Assembly (NCBI GenBank): GCA_013002375.1
Contig: JABDJW010000322.1
Coordinates: forward strand, 1-9,841
Reading direction: 5' to 3'
From: Acidimicrobiales bacterium
GTDB taxonomy: Bacteria; Actinomycetota; Acidimicrobiia; Acidimicrobiales; SHLQ01
DNA: 9,841 bases
Positions 5,941 to 9,841 of this stretch are shown piece after piece; the first letter of the stretch is position 1; each line of letters starts with the position of its first letter. The notes beneath the pieces were generated by a model, which was given only the letters and a program-made list of their open reading frames with translations, had not been told where the DNA came from and ran no database searches. The translations under genes were made by a program, and so were the position numbers.

Positions 5941-6582
5941 ATGACCGCGTCACTCTCCCAAAGCCACACCACCTCGACGAACGGCTCCTTGCGGGTGGTC
6001 GTCACCGGAGGTCCCGGCGGAGGGAAGACCACGGCCGCCGACCTGTTCCGGCGAGAGATCGGCGAGCGCGTCATCGTCGTGCCGGAAGCGGCCACGCTGC
6101 TGTTTTCGGGCGGCTTTCCCCGCCCCGACGAGCCAGAGGCAGCCCGCAGCGCCCAGACCGCCATCTACCACGTACAGCGGAACCTGGAGAACATCCAGTC
6201 GGCCCGCTATCCCAACCGACTGCAGGTGTGCGACCGCGGCACCGTCGACAGCGGCGCTTACTGGCCGGACGGTCCGGACGGTCCGGATGGCTTCTTCGAA
6301 ATGGTCGGCTCGAGTCTCGAGGCCGAGCTCAGCCGCTACGACGCGGTGATCTTCTTCGAGTCGGCCGCCTGCGGAGGCCTGGGCTTCGAGAGCGAGAACC
6401 GATTTCGCACGGAATCCCAGGAGCAAGCCGCTGAGCTCGATCACAAGCTGCGCTCCCTCTGGCGCAATCACCCGCGCTTCATGCTGATCCCCCACACGAC
6501 GTCTTTCTTCCGGAAGATGACCATGGCCCTCGGCTTGCTCGAGAGCGAGGTCGCCCAGCTCCGAGTACCACCGCCCGGCTGA
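5941..6582 (+). CDS. AAA family ATPase / P-loop NTPase (AAA_28-like)
   Basis: This 213-residue cytosolic protein has a Walker A loop GGPGGGKTT at residues 23-31 directly after a hydrophobic strand (LRVVVT). It also has the VVPEAATLL element (46-54) and a QVCDRGTVDSGAYWP block (95-109). That D-R-G element with a following D is typical of the AAA_28 / kinase-like P-loop NTPases, where the Asp takes the Walker B or catalytic position. A later FFESAA segment (138-143) and a GFESENRFRTESQEQA stretch match the lid region that contacts the phosphates through Arg. ATP or GTP binding is well supported; the cellular substrate is unknown, and small-molecule or protein phosphorylation is possible. A run DGPDGPDG (110-117) is encoded by a 9-bp tandem repeat. 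The stop TGA overlaps the ATG of the SnoaL-like gene by one base. Confidence 0.85.
   Translation: MTASLSQSHTTSTNGSLRVVVTGGPGGGKTTAADLFRREIGERVIVVPEAATLLFSGGFPRPDEPEAARSAQTAIYHVQRNLENIQSARYPNRLQVCDRGTVDSGAYWPDGPDGPDGFFEMVGSSLEAELSRYDAVIFFESAACGGLGFESENRFRTESQEQAAELDHKLRSLWRNHPRFMLIPHTTSFFRKMTMALGLLESEVAQLRVPPPG
6265..6290 (+). repeat. 9-bp tandem repeat (CCGGACGGT, about 2.9 copies) inside the ATPase gene
   Basis: Units start at 6265, 6274 and 6283; the last is CCGGATGG. Each unit encodes Asp-Gly-Pro, so gain or loss of a unit keeps the reading frame. It sits just after the CDRG motif, probably in a surface loop. Confidence 0.75.
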
Positions 6583-7031
6583 TGGAGTCCTGGGAAACAA
6601 TCGCCCGCGAGTCGATTCGCGACCTCGTCGCTCGGTACAACGCGAATGGCGACACCGCCCGGTTCGAGCAAGTGCTCGAGCTGTTCGCCGACGACGCGGT
6701 GATGGTGCTGCCCGATGGCACCTATTCGGGCAAGGACGAGATCATGACCATCTTCACCGGCACCCGCGACAACCTCGGCCGCGATGACGCTGAAACGACC
6801 GCTCCGCCGCCGTACATCCGCCACCACACCAGCACCCACCAGATCGACCTCGTCGACGATCACACGGCGAAGGGCCGCTGCTACTACCAGGTGCTGACGC
6901 CGGTGGGTCTCGATCACTGGGGCCGCTACGTCGACACCTATCGGGTGGTCGACGGCCGCTGGCGGTTCGCCGAGCGCCGAGTCACCGTCGACGGCCGCAA
7001 CCCCGATTCACTGTTTCCGGAGACGAACTGA
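6582..7031 (+). CDS. SnoaL-like / NTF2-like nuclear transport factor 2-fold protein
   Basis: This 149-residue protein has the SnoaL-like layout. An N-terminal helix (ESIRDLVARYNANGDTARFEQVLELFADDAVMVLPDGTYSGKDEIMTIF region) has the usual pattern of a helix, then FADDAV..PDG, then G.dei..f. A beta-rich half follows, with HHTSTHQIDLVDDHTAKGRCYYQVLT and GRYVDTYRVVDGRWRFAERRVTVD. These strands form the cone-shaped pocket of NTF2-like proteins, which serve as cyclases, dehydratases, isomerases or simple ligand binders. The two-His HHTSTH stretch (residues 81-86) could line the pocket, but no specific reaction can be assigned. The start ATG overlaps the upstream TGA (TGATG) and there is no separate ribosome binding site, so translation is probably coupled to the ATPase gene. 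It is convergent with the aldehyde dehydrogenase gene, 62 nt apart. Confidence 0.82.
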   Translation: MESWETIARESIRDLVARYNANGDTARFEQVLELFADDAVMVLPDGTYSGKDEIMTIFTGTRDNLGRDDAETTAPPPYIRHHTSTHQIDLVDDHTAKGRCYYQVLTPVGLDHWGRYVDTYRVVDGRWRFAERRVTVDGRNPDSLFPETN

Positions 7032-7048
7032 TGCGGGCCGGCGCCCCC

Positions 7049-7098
7049 GAGGCCATTCTTATTACGGGTAGGCCTCACTTCGAGTAAGGCGCCCTACC
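7049..7098. terminator. Inverted repeats in the convergent gap after the SnoaL-like gene
   Basis: Two overlapping pairs are visible: GAGGCC (7049-7054) with GGCCTC (7071-7076), loop 16 nt; and GGTAGG (7067-7072) with CCTACC (7093-7098), the latter covering the stop codon of the aldehyde dehydrogenase gene. They are mutually exclusive stems between convergent genes, so they may end transcription from either side. There is no U-run, so this is weak. Confidence 0.3.
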
Positions 7099-8521
7099 AG
7101 CTGGCCGCGATGTACTGGGTCTCGCAGAACTCGTAGATTCCCTCGCTGGCGCCTTCACGACCGAGGCCCGATTGTTTCATGCCGCCGAACGGGGCGGCGG
7201 GGTCCGACATTGCCCCCCGGTTGATGCCGACGATGCCTGATTCGAGCCGTTCGGCCGTACGCATGGCCCGGGCCAGGTCGGCCGAGTACACGTACGCGGC
7301 CAGACCCATTTCGGTGTCGTTGGCGTTGTCGATCATCGTGTCGTGATCGTCGAAGGGAATGACTGGCGCGACCGGCCCGAAGATCTCGTGGCGGGTGATG
7401 CCGGCCCCGGGCGCGACGCCGCCCAACACGGTCGGTTCGTAGAAGAACCCTGGACCGTCGATCGCCGAACCGCCCAGCGCCACCTCGGCCCCATCACCGA
7501 CCGCAGCTCCGACCAGACCGCTGATCGATTCGATGGCGGCGGGGTTGATCATCGGCCCGCACGTCACGCCATCGTCGAAGCCGCTGCCGACCCGCACCTC
7601 GCTCATGGCGTTGGCGAGCTTGGCGGTGAACTCGGCCGCGACGGCCCGCGCGGCGAAGAATCGGTTCGCGGCCGTGCACGTCTCGGCCGAGTGACGCATC
7701 TTGGCCACCATCGCCCCCTCGACCGCGGCATCGAGATCGGCATCGGCGAACACGATGAAGGGCGCGTTGCCGCCGAGCTCCATCGCCACCTTGAGCACCC
7801 GATCGGCGCAGCGCTTCAACAGGAGTTTGCCCACCGCGGTCGATCCGGTGAACGAGACCATGCGGGTGGCTCGATGTTCGGTGGCGGCTTCGAACCAGGC
7901 GGCCGAATCGGCGGTCGGTACCACGTTGATCACGCCATCGGGCACGCCGGCTTGCTGCAACAGGTCGGCCACCCGCAGCGCCGTCAGGGGCGTCTCGGCC
8001 GGCGGCTTGACGACCGCAGCATTGCCCGCGGCAAGGGCCGGCGCGACCTTGCGGGTGATCATGGCCGCCGGAAAGTTCCAGGGCGTGACCATCACGACGA
8101 CACCGACCGGCGGATGCCGCACGATGATCTTGTTGTTACCCGACGGTGCCGTACCCATCGACCCGTGGATGCGGACCGCTTCCTCACTGTTCCACCGGAA
8201 GAATTCGGCCGCGTAGGCAACCTCGCCCCGAGCATCGGCCAGCGGCTTGCCATGCTCGCCGGTGATCAGCTCGGCCAGCTCATCCTGGTGATCGAGGAGG
8301 GTGCTCCAGCACGCTCGCAGCACCTCGGCCCGCTCGCGCGGCGCGGTTGCCGCCCATCCCGGCTGCGCGGCGGCCGCCGCATCGACCGCCGCGGTGGCGT
8401 CAGCCGGCGTGCCCGCGGCAACCGTGGTGATCTCGTCGCTGGTTGCCGGGTCGGCGACGGAGATGCGCTCGCCGTCGGCGCCGTCACGCCACTGCCCACC
8501 GATCAGAATCTGCTCGCTCAT
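7094..8521 (-). CDS. NAD(P)-dependent aldehyde dehydrogenase, succinate-semialdehyde dehydrogenase type
   Basis: This 475-residue member of the aldehyde dehydrogenase superfamily has every catalytic element. TPWNFP contains the oxyanion Asn149, VVKP gives the cofactor-binding Lys172, SFTGSTAVGK (223-232) is the nucleotide-binding turn, ELGGNAPFIVF gives the general base Glu248, and ETCTAANRFF gives the nucleophile Cys282. The AETCTAANR context and the C-terminal SDPAAPFGGMKQSGLGREGASEGI block are those of the GabD-type succinate-semialdehyde dehydrogenases, which turn succinate semialdehyde into succinate. Substrate calling within this superfamily is not certain. I chose ATG 8521 because MSEQILIGGQWRDG begins the conserved domain; the frame is open further to 8680 but that would overlap the divergent mutase gene. 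A TAGTCT hexamer 7 nt upstream suggests a leaderless mRNA. No 4-aminobutyrate transaminase gene is nearby. Confidence 0.9.
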   Translation of the reverse strand: MSEQILIGGQWRDGADGERISVADPATSDEITTVAAGTPADATAAVDAAAAAQPGWAATAPRERAEVLRACWSTLLDHQDELAELITGEHGKPLADARGEVAYAAEFFRWNSEEAVRIHGSMGTAPSGNNKIIVRHPPVGVVVMVTPWNFPAAMITRKVAPALAAGNAAVVKPPAETPLTALRVADLLQQAGVPDGVINVVPTADSAAWFEAATEHRATRMVSFTGSTAVGKLLLKRCADRVLKVAMELGGNAPFIVFADADLDAAVEGAMVAKMRHSAETCTAANRFFAARAVAAEFTAKLANAMSEVRVGSGFDDGVTCGPMINPAAIESISGLVGAAVGDGAEVALGGSAIDGPGFFYEPTVLGGVAPGAGITRHEIFGPVAPVIPFDDHDTMIDNANDTEMGLAAYVYSADLARAMRTAERLESGIVGINRGAMSDPAAPFGGMKQSGLGREGASEGIYEFCETQYIAASW

Positions 8522-8528
8522 GATGCCA

Positions 8529-8534
8529 AGACTA
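8529..8534 (-). promoter_or_regulatory. Predicted -10 element (TAGTCT), leaderless start for the aldehyde dehydrogenase gene
   Basis: TAGTCT on the minus strand is followed by 7 nt and then ATG 8521, with no Shine-Dalgarno. It supports 8521 over the longer upstream frame. Its TA step (8533-8534) is also the first two bases of a plus-strand TAGGTT. Confidence 0.5.
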
Positions 8535-8633
8535 GGTTGCAGCCGGGCCGAAGGATCGCCATGGACATGCCCTACCGCCGGCCAATCCCAGAATTGACCC
8601 GCCGATAGGTAATCTCGGGGGAGACACATCCAC

Positions 8634-8639
8634 GAGGAG
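8634..8639 (+). promoter_or_regulatory. Shine-Dalgarno GAGGAG for the acyl-CoA mutase gene
   Basis: GAGGAG lies 6 nt upstream of a GTG at 8646 and decides that non-ATG start. Upstream, TAATCT (8610-8615) is a possible -10 but has no convincing -35 at normal spacing. Confidence 0.7.
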
Positions 8640-8645
8640 CCATTC

Positions 8646-9841
8646 GTGTCAGATCCTTCGAACGACGATTCCATCAACACCGAGGCCCGCGCTGCGTGGC
8701 AAGACGCCTACGACCAGGCCGAGCTGCGCGACGTTCCCTTCGAGACGATGTCGGGCGTGCCGGTCGACGCGGTCTACGGCGACGCCCCCTACCCCGGGCA
8801 GTACCCGTTCACCCGAGGGATCCACGCATCGATGTACCGGTCGCGGCTGTGGACCATGCGGATGTTCGCCGGGTTCGGCACGGCCGAGGACACCAACGGC
8901 CGGTTCAAGGAGTTGCTGGCCGCAGGGGGCACCGGCCTGTCGACCGCGTTCGACATGCCGACCCTGATGGGTCGCGACAGCGACAGCCCGTGGGCGCTCG
9001 GCGAAGTAGGCCGGGCCGGCGTCGCCGTCGACACCCTGGCCGACATGGAGGATCTCTTCGCCGACATCCACCTCGATCAGGTCTCGACCTCGATGACGAT
9101 CAACGGCCCCGCCGCGACACTGCTGGCCATGTACGTGGCCGTGGCCGAGAAGACGGGCGTCGAACGATCAGCGCTGGCCGGCACCATTCAGAACGACATC
9201 CTGAAGGAGTACCAGGCGCAGAAGGAATACATCTATCCGCCCCGGCCGTCGATGCGCATCGTCACCGACATGGTGAAGTTCACGACCGCCGAGATGCCGC
9301 AATGGAACCCGATCTCGATCTCGGGGTACCACATCCGCGAGGCGGGCTCGACCGCGGCCCAAGAACTCGCCTTCACTTTGGCCAACGGGTTCGCCTACGT
9401 CGAGGCTGCCATCGCCGAGGGCCAGGATGTGAACGAGTTCGGGCGGCGGCTGTCGTTCTTCTTCAACAGCCACAGCGACTTCTTCGAGGAGATCGGGAAG
9501 TTCCGGGCCGCCCGTCGCATCTGGGCCCGCTGGATGAAAGAGCGCTACGGCGCCACCGAGGAACGGGCCATGTTGTGCCGCTTCCACACCCAGACCGCCG
9601 GCGTGTCACTCACCGCGCAGCAACCGGAGATCAACATCGCCCGGGTCGCGACCCAAGCCCTCGCCGCCGCGCTGGGCGGCACCCAGAGCCTGCACACCGA
9701 CAGCTACGACGAAGCACTCGCCCTCCCGACCGACAAAGCGGCCCGCATTGCGTTGCGCACCCAACAGATCGTCGCCCACGAGACCGGCGTTGCCCACATC
9801 GCCGACCCCTTGGGTGGCGCGCCGTTCGTCGAGTGGATGAC
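8646..9841 (+). CDS. Acyl-CoA mutase large subunit (methylmalonyl-CoA mutase family, isobutyryl-CoA mutase-like), 3' truncated
   Basis: The frame starts at GTG 8646 and runs off the right edge; 398 residues are visible. It is the substrate-binding TIM barrel of adenosylcobalamin-dependent acyl-CoA mutases. Landmarks are YPFTRGIHASMYRSRLWTMR (54-72), FDMPTLMGRDSD (102-113), STSMTINGPA (147-156), GTIQNDILKEY (179-189), SGYHIREAG (226-234) with the active-site Tyr228-His229 pair, FHTQTAGVSLTAQQP (313-327) and GGTQSLHTDSYDEALALPT (344-362). At the two positions that bind the substrate carboxylate in methylmalonyl-CoA mutase (Tyr89 and Arg207 of the Propionibacterium enzyme), this protein has Phe74 and Gln192. 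That is the combination known from isobutyryl-CoA mutase large subunit IcmA. I therefore infer interconversion of isobutyryl- and n-butyryl-CoA, though databases would often label it methylmalonyl-CoA mutase. Whether a B12-binding domain or separate small subunit follows lies outside the window. Confidence 0.9.
   Translation, partial: MSDPSNDDSINTEARAAWQDAYDQAELRDVPFETMSGVPVDAVYGDAPYPGQYPFTRGIHASMYRSRLWTMRMFAGFGTAEDTNGRFKELLAAGGTGLSTAFDMPTLMGRDSDSPWALGEVGRAGVAVDTLADMEDLFADIHLDQVSTSMTINGPAATLLAMYVAVAEKTGVERSALAGTIQNDILKEYQAQKEYIYPPRPSMRIVTDMVKFTTAEMPQWNPISISGYHIREAGSTAAQELAFTLANGFAYVEAAIAEGQDVNEFGRRLSFFFNSHSDFFEEIGKFRAARRIWARWMKERYGATEERAMLCRFHTQTAGVSLTAQQPEINIARVATQALAAALGGTQSLHTDSYDEALALPTDKAARIALRTQQIVAHETGVAHIADPLGGAPFVEWM

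Noticed and set aside
4781..5944. Plus-strand frame of 387 codons antisense to the HMG-CoA lyase gene
   Set aside because: It mirrors the lyase codon pattern, is rich in Arg/Gly/His/Asp and shows no domain.
5834..5953. N-terminal extension of the HMG-CoA lyase frame to 5953
   Set aside because: The extra 40 residues are not family-like, would overlap the start of the ATPase gene and lack a ribosome binding site.
7343..8608. Plus-strand frame of 421 codons antisense to the aldehyde dehydrogenase gene
   Set aside because: The opposite strand encodes a complete enzyme with all catalytic residues; this frame is a GC-driven shadow.
8522..8680. N-terminal extension of the aldehyde dehydrogenase frame to 8680
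   Set aside because: It would overlap the mutase start and its ribosome binding site, and the family-conserved sequence begins at 8521.
8649..9587. Minus-strand frames under the mutase gene
   Set aside because: The plus strand is a clear mutase; these frames have low-complexity translations.
1..9841. Search by eye for tRNA or rRNA genes, CRISPR repeats, IS ends, att sites and integrases
   Set aside because: No cloverleaf, regular spaced repeats, transposase or recombinase motifs were seen, so no mobile element is claimed even for the lower-GC island.

Overview
The window is GC-rich (about 65-70%), densely packed DNA that looks like a chromosomal segment of an actinobacterium. The family mix is typical of Actinomycetota: a DUF2505 protein, a mycobacterial-type trans-acting enoyl reductase homologue, and an isobutyryl-CoA-mutase-like large subunit. 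Several genes have a TAnnnT -10 hexamer 6-7 nt before the ATG, suggesting leaderless transcripts. An Acidimicrobiia-like lineage is my guess, but the sequence alone does not prove it. I see no rRNA, tRNA, CRISPR array, insertion sequence or integrase.

Layout from left to right: the 3' end of a GH15 glucoamylase/trehalase-type gene (+); an enoyl reductase / saccharopine-dehydrogenase-like protein (-), divergent from a DUF2505 START-like protein (+); a 565-residue amidohydrolase of the N-acyl-D-amino-acid deacylase type (-), divergent from a 53-residue Cys-rich protein (+); directly abutting that, a lower-GC gene whose C-terminus resembles DUF2185/Imm33 immunity proteins (+); an HMG-CoA lyase (-), divergent from a translationally coupled pair of P-loop ATPase and SnoaL/NTF2-like protein (+); a succinate-semialdehyde-dehydrogenase-type aldehyde dehydrogenase (-), divergent from an acyl-CoA mutase large subunit (+) that runs off the right edge. 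No stretch over 300 bases lacks a gene. The longest gaps, about 95-125 bp, are the divergent promoter regions.

Functionally this is mostly housekeeping and catabolic metabolism. HMG-CoA lyase (leucine/HMG-CoA breakdown), the acyl-CoA mutase and the aldehyde dehydrogenase all fit acyl-CoA and branched-chain carbon metabolism, but strand changes make most of them single-gene units rather than one operon. The mutase carries Phe and Gln at the two positions that are Tyr and Arg in methylmalonyl-CoA mutase, so isobutyryl/n-butyryl-CoA is the more likely substrate.

The part that looks least like its surroundings is about 4110-4900: the Cys-rich mini-protein plus the Imm33-like gene, with GC near 60% in the latter. 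It is the best candidate for acquired DNA. No toxin partner is visible, and I found no convincing complete new defence or mobile system.
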